A program made the translations under genes and the position numbers. From NCBI RefSeq assembly GCF_001632365.1, contig NW_024468590.1, positions 2,633 to 66,632 on the forward strand: a stretch of 64,000 nucleotides of DNA, read 5' to 3'. This DNA comes from Laetiporus sulphureus 93-53. Lineage: Eukaryota; Basidiomycota; Agaricomycetes; Polyporales; Laetiporaceae. The notes under the pieces are model-generated. The model was not told the origin of the DNA, did not search any database, and worked only from the letters and a program-made list of their open reading frames with translations. Of this stretch, positions 23,281 to 35,640 are shown piece by piece. How positions within the stretch are numbered: the first letter of the stretch is position 1; each line of letters opens with the position of its first letter.

Positions 23281-24510
23281 CTGGTCTTTTTTCTTTCTTT
23301 TCTTCCTGACTCTACCCCCCATTAGAGACAACCTCCTCTGTAGACACTCCAGCAAGCTTTTTGGCTGGCCAAAATTTCAACTACACCATATGCTCACCTT
23401 TTGTGGCCATCATTGACATGTCAATTTCTTTATCAATTGAGTCCCTGTCAACACCCTTTGAAGTCATGCAGTTGACCTGTCATAGAACTGAAACACTATG
23501 AGATTAGAGACCTGAGGGTGCAGCCCATACTGGAGCCCACGTTTGAATGGGAGGGGTACTTAGTTAGTCAGTTTGTGTTCATCTTTGCCATGCGCCAGGG
23601 TCTTCTAGCTATGTATTGTCCTCCATTCATTTTCTCCCCCACTGTCTTCACCCCTGTCATCGGATATGGTAGTCCAGCACTGTTAATCTTTGTACATACC
23701 ACTGTCATCAGGTCCACCTCCAGTGGACCGATGTGATCAAACTCTTTTAAGTCATTTTTTTGTTTCCTTTTGGACACTGTGCTTGTTTTACTGGAATAGA
23801 CTAGTCTAATCTTGTTATCTATAGATCTGAATCATAGATAAGGTAGTCTGACATCATGTGATGTGAAACTGCACATGATGCAAAAGTCATGTAAGAACTT
23901 GTGGCATGAAAAACTGTGACATCAATGTGTGTGCTTGTAGGACCAGGTGAGAATAGCTGATGATGTGACAGTTCAGAATGCAACAACAATTATGAAATTC
24001 AATGCATTGGTCATGCTGAGCAACAGTCCTGTAATGCTTTTTCTTATAGCAACCAATAGAACACAGCCATCAGACAAGTCAGCAAGCTGTCCAAGTTCAG
24101 AACTCAGCTCATCACCCACACTAGGTGAAGACATTTGAATCTTTTTCTGCTATTTTGAAATGCAATATTTTAATGCAACTATTAAATGTTGCACTCAGTC
24201 ATATATAGTTAAATTGCAAACTTGTACGAGTTAGCAAATATGAGTGCATGCTTGTACTGATATGTACAAGTTAGCAAATGTTCTTGATGACCCAGCCAGA
24301 AACATGTTGTATTTTCCTACCCCACTTGTAGCAATTGTTTGCACCTATAGCAGGCCATTTATCTTTAACTGTTCTTCCTTTTTCTTTTGTCATCTATGCA
24401 CTCTCACTCATGTACTCATTCTCTTATGCTGCATGAATCATTTGTTCACATTTTGTGTTGCTAAACCATCTGTCTCGCTTGTGACTTGCTTTATGGAGTG
24501 AAAACAGCAA
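23281..24510. other. CpG-poor debris after LINE ORF1
   Basis: This is where LINE ORF2 would be expected. A frame at 23518-23736 is open but shows no catalytic motif. No gene is supported. Confidence 0.35.
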
Positions 24511-26130
24511 TCTATCTATAAAGACTGGGTCAAATGTTACATTTGGCCTCCCTCTGTGCACGCCACTTAGCTTCTGGAGATAACCTTCTAGCTTCCTTAA
24601 AAGACCCTCATTCAGAAGCTCTTCATTGATTCTTAATTAGGTCACAGTCAATTGACGCAATGGACCATGCATGAAAGCTTGCGCAATCAGGTAGGGTTTT
24701 GCACACTGGTAACTGTGACTAGAATATTGTCTGAAAACTTAAGCAGGCACTGTACACATTTTTTGAAGACCGTAGATATGCATATCCTTCCTATCATATC
24801 AAAAATTCAAGCAATTTCACTATCCCGTTATGTTTCTATGCATTGTTCTTTCTGCTCACTTGATAAGCACCCACCTCACTGGTATCACATTTTAATTTTT
24901 CTCATCATGCATTCACTGTATCTGCCCAGCACTGCTTGTGACCTCTCGTCATACCCATCAGCTATGTCCATGTCAAAATTTCATGTGAACGGAGCCATTT
25001 CTGATGCTCCAGGACATGTACTTTTGTCCTCCTCTTGCTGCCCATTTTACTCCCTGATCAGGGAGTCTCATGCCTGTTCTCTCTTTCACCTCTCACCTGT
25101 CATCTCTCAGCCTCATATCAGCATGAGCCAGCCCTGTCATTACACCTGCAACCACTGCCCTCATGGCACTCAACATGTTGAGCCATTCAGGCAGACCCAC
25201 TCCATCTGCCACCCACTTTCTCAATCACCACTGCTCACAAGCACGTGAATGCATGTGAGAAATGGTGCCACATTGTCAGTGACACCACAGAAGAAGGATG
25301 GGCAAAATGGAGGTTCTAGGATGGGTGCCCCAGGTGAGTCGCAGTTGCCCAGTATTGCACATTACCCCAGGGTGCATATGCTTACATTTCAGAATATGTT
25401 ACTCTCATGTTCTACCCCTATACTGTCTGCTGACCTCGGTGTCATGTGAATGAGCCTATATGAGACATCGTGTGCCTGTGCTGTACCCATTATTCCTCTT
25501 TTCATCCTTCTACAGTGACCAGCTGCCCATGCACACTACACCAGCATGGCATATGATGTTTGTCACCACTGCCTTACCTGTGCCCAACATGATGAGTCAA
25601 TTGCACAGGCCTACCTCATATGTCACCCATGCCCTTGTTCCATCACCATGATTGATGAATGCATGTACAGATGTGAGGCATGGCAATGCATCAGCAGCAA
25701 CACAGGAGGAGGATGCATTGATTGGAAGAGCATAGCAGGTGAGTGCAGGTTTCTGTATCACACATCGCACTACAGTGCACATAGTTACCTTTTCAGAGCC
25801 CTCCTTTTCGTTTGATCACCTCAGCATGCTCTATCAACATCGAAGACCTATGCACCAGCTCACATGATGCATTGTGTGTAAACACGCTTCATGAATCACC
25901 TGTCTCTTCTTGTCTTACAGTGACCAGCTGCTCACTCATGAACAGATGGATGTCAGGTGCATTGGACTGCTCTACCCATTACCCCCTTCTTTTAGTGATT
26001 CACGGACCTTGATAGCATGTGAAGGAGCAGACACAAACCATCTCAAGTCACGCTCAGCCACTCTGCTTCTGTGTCTCCACCTTGACCATCTGGAGTGTGC
26101 CTACATTTTAAATGTTAAATGTTGAAGGGC
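24511..26130 (+). repeat. Tandem ~400-bp repeat array, copy R2 (CpG-depleted)
   Basis: The first ~370 bp (24511-24880) is shared with two tandem copies at 45062 and 45474, for example TGAAAGCTTGCGCAATCAGG and GCATATCC. After it come ~400-bp units with GTGACCAGCTGC at 25516 and 25918 and the CAGGTGAGT donor-like site at 25737. The units correspond to those of R1, read on the opposite strand. Confidence 0.75.
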
Positions 26131-26860
26131 TGAAAGAGCTACGTGAGTCCATGCTGATACTGTCATGATCAAGCTACTCACCTGTGTCATCTTTCAAATG
26201 TAGATCACATGTTTGTGTCACAACCTGAGTACCATATGATAAGTACTGATCTGAGTACCGTAGAGTAGGAAACAACATCATTGACATTCATTTCTCCAAG
26301 AATCCATTCAGATGTTGCTGTAAAATATGAAAGTAATGATAAAATGAATTTCTGAAGATGTCTATCATAAGCTGGCCAATCAATCATCAGTCTTTCTGGC
26401 CAATTATTTATCTGAAAGGCCATATTTTCACTTGAGGATGTGGCACATTGCCCAGACATCAACTGACAGATGAGCTATTTTCCGCATTCTATCTGGCAGA
26501 TGGGCAGCCTGTCTGTACATTACCTGACAACATGGAAATATTGACTATCCTTGGCTATCTGGTGGTGGCAGGCCTGGCCTGATAATGGTAGTCAGACCCT
26601 CAGAGGTTACAGATCTGACTTGTCTGTCAGTCAACTGGCAGGTGCAGTAGTCAATAACAGATAAGGTACATTGGGTGCAGTTAGGGCCAGATCAGCATCT
26701 GACCTTTTTGCTGATGACAAGATGTGAAGAAGTCAATTGCTACCTCGTGTTGCATAGCAGCCATTCATGGCTATGCCTAAGTGTTATGAGACAGCCTAGC
26801 AATTCTGGCAAATTCAATGCATTCACTTGGGTAAGAGGGCCATTTCTGGCAGGAATGATT

Positions 26861-27072
26861 TCTGAGGTCCTGATATTCTTCATAATAAACTTTATAAGTT
26901 TATCATGATATTCACCACATTGATTGAGGGAAACATATTGTTACTCATATTGAAATATCAGTTTCTATGGCAGAGATCAAGAATGGTATAGTTGTTTGAG
27001 AAGCAGCTGTATTTAGAGTGCCATTATTTTATGGCAAAGAAAACAGTTAAAAGGCAATGGTGTGTAGCAGAC
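26861..27072. repeat. ~212-bp dispersed repeat, partner of 42761-42976
   Basis: This matches 42761-42976 almost throughout, including CTGAGGT.CTGATATTCTTC and AAGCAGCTGTATTTAGAGTG. The right edge is cut cleanly by the LTR that starts at 27073. It has no coding capacity and its class is unknown. Confidence 0.8.
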
Positions 27073-27873
27073 TGTCACGGATTGCCATAGACAAAGATAG
27101 ACAAACTAAAACTCAGTCCCTCAAAGGGTACTCTGAGTAAAAGACCAGGTGGTCTGTACGATGAGCCCATCGACAAGCAAGTCCCTTCAGTTGACGCTTA
27201 TACTCACTTGTGTATGCGGCGGAGCTGGGTGACGAGCGAGGCTATGTGATGTGAATAGATGTATTAGGCTTGTTAGGCCTGTAGTAGCTGTCGCGGTGGA
27301 CGAAAGAGAATAAGACTGAGGTCTGTCTCCCATTCACCCTGGTCTTACTGTATATCTCGCTGAGCAGCTACTGCATGTTCACCTGCCGGTTACTAGGTTC
27401 ACTAACCTGACTCTCAACAAGCGCACGAGCTTGAATACCCCTGAGAGCGAGTGCAGATCCCAACTGATCCTGATGATCAGAAGTATTGAGTTATCTCCTT
27501 AGGAACAGGTTAGTGCAAAGAATGGGTTCTTGAAAACAAGGAGGAAGAGGTTGGTCTTCTCTCCATGATCTGTGCCCCTTATATAGTCGCAGACCTAAGT
27601 CTGGGGTACTAGTACAGGGGGGCCCACTATCCTAAACATAGATGAAACACATCAGAGCTTGGTCGCTGCGAGTCAGGTAATTGGTGAGCTAAAGTAAGTG
27701 TAGGTGAAGTAGAAAATCTGAAACGCAAGATGAAGTCTGGATTGCAAATACCAGAGTGAGTTTAATCGTGAAAATGAAAAACTGCTAACCGTAGAACATG
27801 TCCACCAGACCTATGAACCATAAATATTATCTAACTGTCACATGCCCACTGAAGTGGCACTGAAACTGTAACA
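27073..27873 (-). mobile_element. Long terminal repeat, young solo copy (LTR-A)
   Basis: It starts TGTCACGG and ends CTGTAACA on the plus strand. The first ~330 bp match LTR-B (40615-41304). Many CpGs remain (GCGGCGGAGC, GTCGCGGTGGACG) where LTR-B has CpA or TpG. It interrupts the 212-bp repeat. No internal retrotransposon sequence adjoins either side and no target duplication was found, so it is probably a solo LTR that has been rearranged on one side. The orientation is inferred from LTR-B. Confidence 0.7.
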
Positions 27874-28682
27874 ATGGTCTGCTTAGGACCCACATAAACT
27901 GACATCATCCTTGCCTGTTCATGATCAGCAAGTGCATCGGTGCAAATCAGCAGGTGAAACACACCTATTTCCATGTCAAACACAATGCCCTAATCAACAT
28001 ATCTGTCAGTGTCTGCACCTTCACCAGCCTGCCGATTAGCAGAACATATTCTAGTAGAGCTCACCATATACCTCCTTCAAGGACAGCTTCTAGCTCGACT
28101 CCTCATCAAACAGGCATGGCAGGGAATGATGTCCCTGCATGCCATTGAGAATGAATCACTGTAGAGTAACATCATCTGATAGGAGCATGAACAGCATGGG
28201 GGTGGGAGACTCGAGAGTGATAATCATCTGGCTCTCAAGGATCACCTATTCCTGTAGCAGTGCCCCATGTCATACCTTCTGTGGAGGTATCACTGACAGG
28301 CAGGGAGGGCCAATTTGACTGATGCAACTGGCACAAATGGAGATGAGTATCAGTGCATATATGAGGTGTTCAATTAGATTAAGCTGAATGTACCAACCAT
28401 CACACTTGCTTCACCCTCTTTCTGTAGTGGTGGAGCCACTGGAATGGATAGATTTCTCTGATCTTATGTGTAGTATTCATCTTTGCAACAATCTCAGTCA
28501 AGCTGGAAGTGAGAATTTGAAAGACTGACCTATTCAATTGCATTATAGAATGCCGGAGTTGATGAACATGACAATCAGATGGCAGCAAACCAGTGTCATT
28601 GCTTGAAGCTGGATTGGTGATTACCTTCCCACTCTGCTCATGCTTTGGTGGATCACATGAATCTCACTGAAGCTGTGATATA
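27874..28682. other. CpG-poor stretch, no recognised gene
   Basis: Only short frames occur. No motif is recognised. Confidence 0.35.
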
Positions 28683-30150
28683 ATGTCTGATCCTAATGGC
28701 TATCATGGGCCAAGAATTGGCATTCTGCCCGGTGCTCGTGGCTGTAGATCTGGCAGTCATGCAAATATTGAAACAGCTGCTAGTACTAGCATCATCATCA
28801 CCAGAGATGAAGCCATGCATGTTCAAGAATTAGGAGATCAAAGAGAACAAAAACTGAGAAGGCACACTCGTGATGTCCACACTGAGATTGTGATGCAAGT
28901 TTCTACTGCTGAAGATGTGCCAGTGGAAGGGCTCACTCCTTTGCAAGTCATGAGGTTGCATGAGCAGCTTCAGGCAGCAGATGAGGTTCATATGGATTTT
29001 AACTCATTACTGATTCTTGTAATGCATGGTGCAGCTCACAGTTCTGACTTAGGAGACCATGAGCATGAAATCCCAAATGTTTGAGTTTCAAGTATCTGCA
29101 CTTGAGATCAGGAGATCAAAAGATGAGTACCTTCCATCATTATAATGCAGTTACAGCTTCCTAATGGATGCATGCATGCCTAGGAGATTGCAAGAGTAAA
29201 GGTGGATTTTGAAACATGCAGAGGGCTATGCACAAGGTGCAGTCTTCTACATTAGTTCCTGATATTATGGTATTGCTTATCTGACATATTCAGGAAGTGA
29301 GCAAGTTCAATGTAGATGCAGAAATGTGAAACAATGTGATGCAAGAGGTGCACTATCACTTCCAAATCATACTTGTAGTGTGATGATGAATATGCTAGTT
29401 TATAGGTGCTGTCAAAAATTAAAGCATATGTTGCAGAAATCGAAGCTTGTGCACAACAGGTAGACAAATTTCACTGTCAACATTTACCAGGTTGTACAAA
29501 TACATTATTTAGGAAATTTACTATGTAACTATCTTTGCAATAAGCTCGCATGCAAGTAATTGATGACACCACCAAATCAATATGATCCTTTGAATAGCCA
29601 CGTACTCTTTTCCAATGACTCACACCACAACGATAGGAGATCACTCACCTGCAGAATGCTGTATTAACAGCTGAGGGACATTTAATCGAGCTGAAGTCCA
29701 GGCCAAACATTGTGTATGCAAAGTTGTGTCAGTACTATTATGAGATCACTGATAACTTTGCAGGCACACTCACTGCTCAATGATCTCACTTCTTGTGGAA
29801 CATGTTCTATGACAATGTTCTCTTCTGCAATGTATGTGAATTCTATATCAGTGGCAAGCTAGCTCACTTCTTTCTATTTAGCCTCTTATGTGGGCTTACA
29901 TATTGTGGACCTTGCATGATCAAATGGCTTGGTACAAGTCAAGTGGACTATAGAATTCAAAATCCACGTGCTTATCTGCCAGATCTGACCTTGTATTGTC
30001 ATGCCTTGCATGACTGTGACATGAATGAGCAGACTCAGAATGAACTGGAATGACAGTTCTTTGATGCTCTCTTTCAGCACCCAGGATCAAATCTCCGTTG
30101 TCCAGATTGTCGTGCACTGGTGCAGCAAAAGCCATTGATGGTGTATACAT
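28683..30150 (+). pseudogene. RING-finger-like gene relic
   Basis: An opening frame of 133 codons (28683-29084) is rich in helix-forming residues. A RING-like set follows: CNVC (about 29828), CGLTYCGPCMIKW (about 29890) and CPDCRALV (about 30104). In RING fingers these pairs bind two zinc ions and recruit ubiquitin-conjugating enzymes. The usual His of CGHxYC is Leu here, and a TGA follows NELE near 30051, so it is unlikely to work. A gap between the first and second pairs may include a dead intron. Confidence 0.6.
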
Positions 30151-33100
30151 GAAAAGGCATCATTGAAGCTACAAGACATGTGATGGCTCCAAAGAGCTCA
30201 GGAAAACAGGTGTCCATGCTGTTACACTGAGCATTGGCATAGATCCTTCTAGCATATCAATTTCACCTTCTACCATGTGTTCGTGCCATTGCTTTTCATG
30301 AAGAGTAATATAAAACTCATGATACCAATGCACAAATTATCACCATAAGGCTTCAGAAATGATATCAGTTGAGCCATTACCACTTCGTCGGACCTTTTAT
30401 GAAGCCCTCCTTGCTGTAGCTGCTCTTAGTTCCATCAATGTTCCATGGTCTCTTCGCTCTCCTTTCTGCAATCATCAAATTTTCCTGACCTCTCGGTCAA
30501 GCCATATTCATCTGAATTGGTGTACACAAAATCAAGGGATGCATGTGGAATAATTGTGGCATGATTGAATGTAGCCGACTAACATACAGTGACAATAATA
30601 AAACCAGATGTGCATGAGCTAAACTGGCATGAAACAGATATCACTGACCTGAAGTGCTGAAGAACTATCATGGAGCATGTGATCAGGCTTAACACTCATC
30701 TCACTGCAACTGTTTCTGCTGATGTGGCTCAGGATGTATGACCATTCTCTCTTTCAAAGCTAGACTCTATCCCCAGAACAAAGTCGTGGCTGCTTTACCA
30801 CATTGAGACACTGGCTGACATCACAGAATGGTGTATAAAGCAGTTCAGAATGCTGTAGAGGCCCATGGTCACCACCGATGTGAATGTAGTGTGAGGCCCA
30901 CACATATTGATATTTGAGGTACGTTATTCCATCTTCAGTGATGTGGTTTTTTCAGTGTATGGTAGGTGAAGCAGATGATATTTGGCTTCAAGACCACTAC
31001 CAACATGAGCCCTCATGCTAGTCACTCAGATGATAATCATACACTGACATCTGATACGTCAGACCATGAATGTGATCTCCCTCATCAAGTCCCATTCAAA
31101 GGCTATGGCTTCAGTGAATACACCATTGTGGACAGCTGTGGTACTCCATTACATATATGTGTCCAAGTTCTTCCTTTTCAGGGCTAACACTGAACATGCA
31201 GGTCATGGCATACTAGGCAAGCAAATTGGGCACCATCTCACCAATTAGATCTGTTTGAGGCTGAGAAGCATGTATGATGCATGCTTATGCATTGACTAAT
31301 GGTCTCGACCATATTCTGACTCAGAGACCACACAGATGTAATATATTTCTGTGAGATCGTATATCATGAATCCCTCATCCTGGGCATGTTGATGGATAGG
31401 CTGAGCATTGTAGGCTCCATACTGGGCTGGGGGACCACATAATGCATCATGGTCTTCTGCATGATCACTATTTGTGAGCTCCATATATCGTCCCATATCC
31501 TCTCTGAACTACTGATGTCATCTCTCCAGATTAGATGCATAATGCAGTGATTGATTCCCTGACCATCAGGAATGCCTGTTCCTCCTCACATCCCCTACTT
31601 CATTGCCCTCTTTATCCTCTAAACCAACTTCCTTAGGTGAGATCTCCACAGTGATCAAAGTGTGCCTGTGGCCAAAGGATGTCTTCTTCATCCACAGTGT
31701 GCCATTGAGCTCCTGGATAGTGGAAATATTGTGCAGTGCAGGCATGGATTGCGAGGCAAGAAATACATCTACAAGTCTTGATTGTTTTACCAATGCTATC
31801 AGCAGCTATATCACACTTGCTACATTGCACTATATATCTCACTTTGCATAATTGTGACTTGCAGATGGATTGTGGGGTCTGGTTCATGAGAGTGGTTCGA
31901 GTGCATGTTGGTCTCTGCAGATTTTGAGCTGGAGTGGGATAGATGCCTGGCTCACAATCTTCATGATGACATTTGGGAGCTTCTCATTAAATGAGGTCTA
32001 CAATGAAAACTAATGCACGTTGACAATATGGGCAGATGAAAAAGCATCCTGCGAACTAGTATCAAATGTAGGAGGAACACCGCATGTGGTGCCAATGAGA
32101 GCAACTGTCTGGTGTGAACATTCAGGACCCCCATGCAGAGACTGAACTCTCCCATTTGGTCCAAAACAGAGGCTTCAATTGAAGCAGATGAAGACTTTAA
32201 CAGATTAGGTTCATGTGGACATGAAGCCTGGCACAGGAGGAGGATGAGTTACTGTCTCATTCTCCAAAGTCTGAAGACTGTGCTCTGCCTCACAGTCACT
32301 GAAGGACTCAGGGGCCAGAGAATATGAGGAGAGGTTGCTGAAGTACTCTGTAATTTAGTGTCTTGAGAGATAGTGAGGTTCCTTTAGACATGCCGAAGCT
32401 TGAGAGGCCCCTGAGTAGGATAAGAGAATGTGATGTGTATGCTGCCTCTTTAATGTGTTCTATTCACTGCTATCTGTGGTGCAGCAGAGGATGAGGTACT
32501 TCAGTGCTGTGTGATGCTCAGACACCTACTAAAAGATTGAGCATCACAGAAAGGGGCAGGCCTTTTCTTGTGTTGCCTCGTCTAAGAAAAATAGCATTTC
32601 TTCATGAGGCAGTCAACATTCATTCATATATTGCAGGTGCAATTACTTATCAGCACAGTGAAAATGCTTCAGCTTCTGGGAGATATGATGAACCTATGCA
32701 TTTCATGTCACAAAAGGTGAAACAAACTGCTGCAATCGTCTGAGAAACCTGTTTTCTCCTGGGCAAATTGAAAGCTATCATCCAATGTTTTGGCTAACAA
32801 ATTATGTTGATATCACTCACAATAATTGCCTAACAGAGGCAGTCAAGGAAGTAACGAGGTAGACATATAGTGAATCATGGGGGCACAGCCAGCAAAATCC
32901 AAGATCTGGGGTTAGGGTCCCTCAATTCACTTTTAATAGTCACATTCATATCACTGTACAAGCTATCTATGGTATTTCAGTGACTGCTTCTGGCCTTGGC
33001 TAGTCCAAAATCATTCAGTAACCATGCACACAAGCATTAGATCATGTAAAACTATAATAAATATTCATGATGGAGTCTGGACAAGCATCTTACTGTGATT

Positions 33101-33599
33101 GAAGAATTACCAGGCTGCTGACTCTATCAGATAGGCAATGATGACTGGATGAGGAACATGATGACACATGTCTTCCTCATGGCATGCCATAATCATGAAT
33201 GTGTATAGGAGGGTGTGCAAGCCAGCATTTCAGGAAAAACTACCTCGGGATATTATACATATTTTAAACTGTAGTTGCTGCACAGGTGACAATTTTGTAC
33301 ATTTTTTGCACATTTTAAACTAGTTTTGAACATCATTATGTATATCTCTCGTTGGAGGTCTGCACAACATTATCAATACTACTAGTAAGAGGAGGGATAA
33401 TCTTAGATCCTGAGGTGGTACTATTTGACTCTGCAAGAAGAGGTCTGTCAGATAGAAAGTCACAGAGTTCGAGGGATGTCAAACCTGGATGAAAATTTGC
33501 ATCCACATTCTCATCTGAGTTGACCTCATAAGTCCAAGCATTGGCTGTATATTTTAGAGGCTGCCATGTGTTGGAAGCCAGAATTGCACAGTGTTGATG
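30151..33599. other. CpG-poor debris with scattered coding echoes
   Basis: Short open pieces such as 30780-30880 (KSWLLYHIETLADITEWC) and 32504-32743 read like decayed protein, but no family is recognised. No complete gene, RNA or clear repeat boundary is visible. Confidence 0.35.
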
Positions 33600-34765
33600 G
33601 TTGCAGTAAAGTGAGCCTGGCTATATGTATAATACAACTGTAAAAAGTGAATAAAAACTTTACAATCAGATATATCATCCTGGCTACATGATACAATTAA
33701 GCAATAAATGGATTTCATTGTCATATCTTTAAAAAACTAGTATCTGAGTTTGGTGACAGTAAATTGAGCCTGTCGCAGAAGCCTGGTTGCTGCAAAGTGA
33801 GTCTGACAAATGAGCCTGGCTGTAGAATACAACTAAGTAGTAAATAACAACTTAAAAATCTGATATATCAGTGTTATAAAGTGTTCTCTGTGAACCTTCA
33901 CAAATCACGTGTGCTTTCTTACATATACTAGTCTACAGCGTAATGGACAATAGATGAGGTAAATGAAGTATATCAAGTTTTCTATGATCACATGCCACAA
34001 TACGTGCATCATGGTAATGGTTATAGTGTTGCCTAGATCTAGTGACAATGATAGCAGTGAGGTTCTTCATCCTACCCTTGCTAGGTCTTTGTGAAGCAGC
34101 TACTATGCATTTACTCACAGGTGAAATGAGCTCTAATGACCTCTTGAGAGGCAGATTCTGACTATATGTTACAATGCTATAGTAGTATCGAGATGATCTC
34201 CTTAAACTTCTTGAATCTGTGATAATCAAAGAGAAGCAGTAAAGGAATAGGAGGAAGAGGTTATCTTCCTTTAACTGTTTCGTCCTCCTTATACGTCTAT
34301 GAACTTATAGTCTTGGATACTAGTACATGAGGTTCTGGCTATCTAAAGTAGACAGGAGGCTCTGTACGATGAGTAAACTCAGACCTGAAACACAACCATT
34401 TATTCTAAAAGAGAAACAGAGCTGGAAAAGTGACCTATACATAGTTGTATGCTAAGATCTTGATTGCTGTAACTCTAGAATGAGTATGCTAAAAGGCAAA
34501 AACTCTAACCCTGGATAGTAGTCATTGAGACCCATGCATCATAAATAGGAGATATGCATGCATGTGACAAAAGTGCTGCCACGTGCCTAGACATTGCTCA
34601 ATCAAAACATAACAATCAGCCTGGCTACATGATATCAGGCTACAGTAGCTTGAGCCTGTCATTGAAGCCTGTCATTGGAGCCTGATTATGGTAAAGTGAG
34701 CCAGACAAACAGATGAGCCTAGCTAAAACCCATTTATTGCTTGATTGTGTTATGTAGCCAGGCTA
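33600..34765. repeat. Short AGCCTGGCTACATGATA repeats around an LTR-like fragment
   Basis: GAGCCTGGCT(A/G)TA-type blocks recur near 33612, 33690, 33825 and 34620. An opposite-strand copy at about 34745-34762 (TTATGTAGCCAGGCTA) suggests a ~145-bp TIR element at 34618-34764. Between them, 34190-34615 resembles LTR-A (AGGAGGAAGAGGTT, TACTAGTACA), probably a diverged LTR of the same family. Confidence 0.4.
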
Positions 34766-35277
34766 ACATATTCATCTTGATTTTATGATGCTAGAAAGTG
34801 TTCTGGGTCTCTGTACTACCATTATCACTGCCATTGGTTAGTTATATTTCTCATTTGACTCTGGGATGTTGATGCTCATGCTCAATGTAAAATACTAAGC
34901 TGAAGATTGTCAATGTATGCCAGTGTGTTTTGAATTTTTTTAAACCTGAATATCTAATTCTGAACTCTACTAGCCATGCATTCATGATTAAATTGTCCAT
35001 AGATTTTATTGTCTGCTATTTCATTGCTTCATAGATTGCCACTTGATCAGAGATATCCATCTTGTTAAACTCATCAATTGTGCAATGGAGAAGAAGGTGG
35101 ATGGTGAGATGAACCTTTCTGCAGTGACAGCATTATTGTTCAGGCTAACCACAACAGTGCATGATTCAAGGAGGCAATTAATCATAAGCTCACACCTGGT
35201 GATATTTGAGCACATCTAGGATTTTTGGATGCATTTTGGAGTCACTGGCATGCTGGTAGAACTTTAATTAAAACTCA
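34766..35277. other. CpG-poor stretch, nothing recognised
   Basis: No frame or repeat of note. Confidence 0.35.
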
Positions 35278-35640
35278 TTGAGGAGCCGTGCAAGTGTCCT
35301 TTTGAATGCATTGAGGAGTCATGTTGGTAGTAGTTTAAACACATCAGAAGGTCTTGCTGATGCTATTTTGAATGCATCAGGAAGTTCTGCTGACAACATT
35401 TTGAATTCATTGGATAGCCATGCCAGCATCATTTTGTACATTTCTAGAAGTCATGCTGGTGGTATTTGAAACACATCAAGGAGCCTTGCCAGCAGCATTT
35501 TGAATGCATTGAGAAGTCCTGCTGGCAACATTTTAAACTCATTGAGGAGCCATGGCAGCACCATTCTGAACACTTATAAGAGTCACACTGGCAGCACCAT
35601 TCTGAACACTTATAAGAGTCACACTAGCAGCATTTCAAAG
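35278..35640 (+). repeat. 33-bp minisatellite, about 11 copies, open as 11-residue repeats
   Basis: The unit is close to ATTTTGAATGCATTGAGAAG plus TCATGCTGGCAGC (33 bp). Translated in one frame it gives 11-residue repeats such as ILNASGSSADN, ILNSLDSHASI and ILYISRSHAGG. One stop interrupts the series near 35470. The multiple-of-three period suggests a former coding repeat or an array that never disrupted a frame. Confidence 0.75.
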
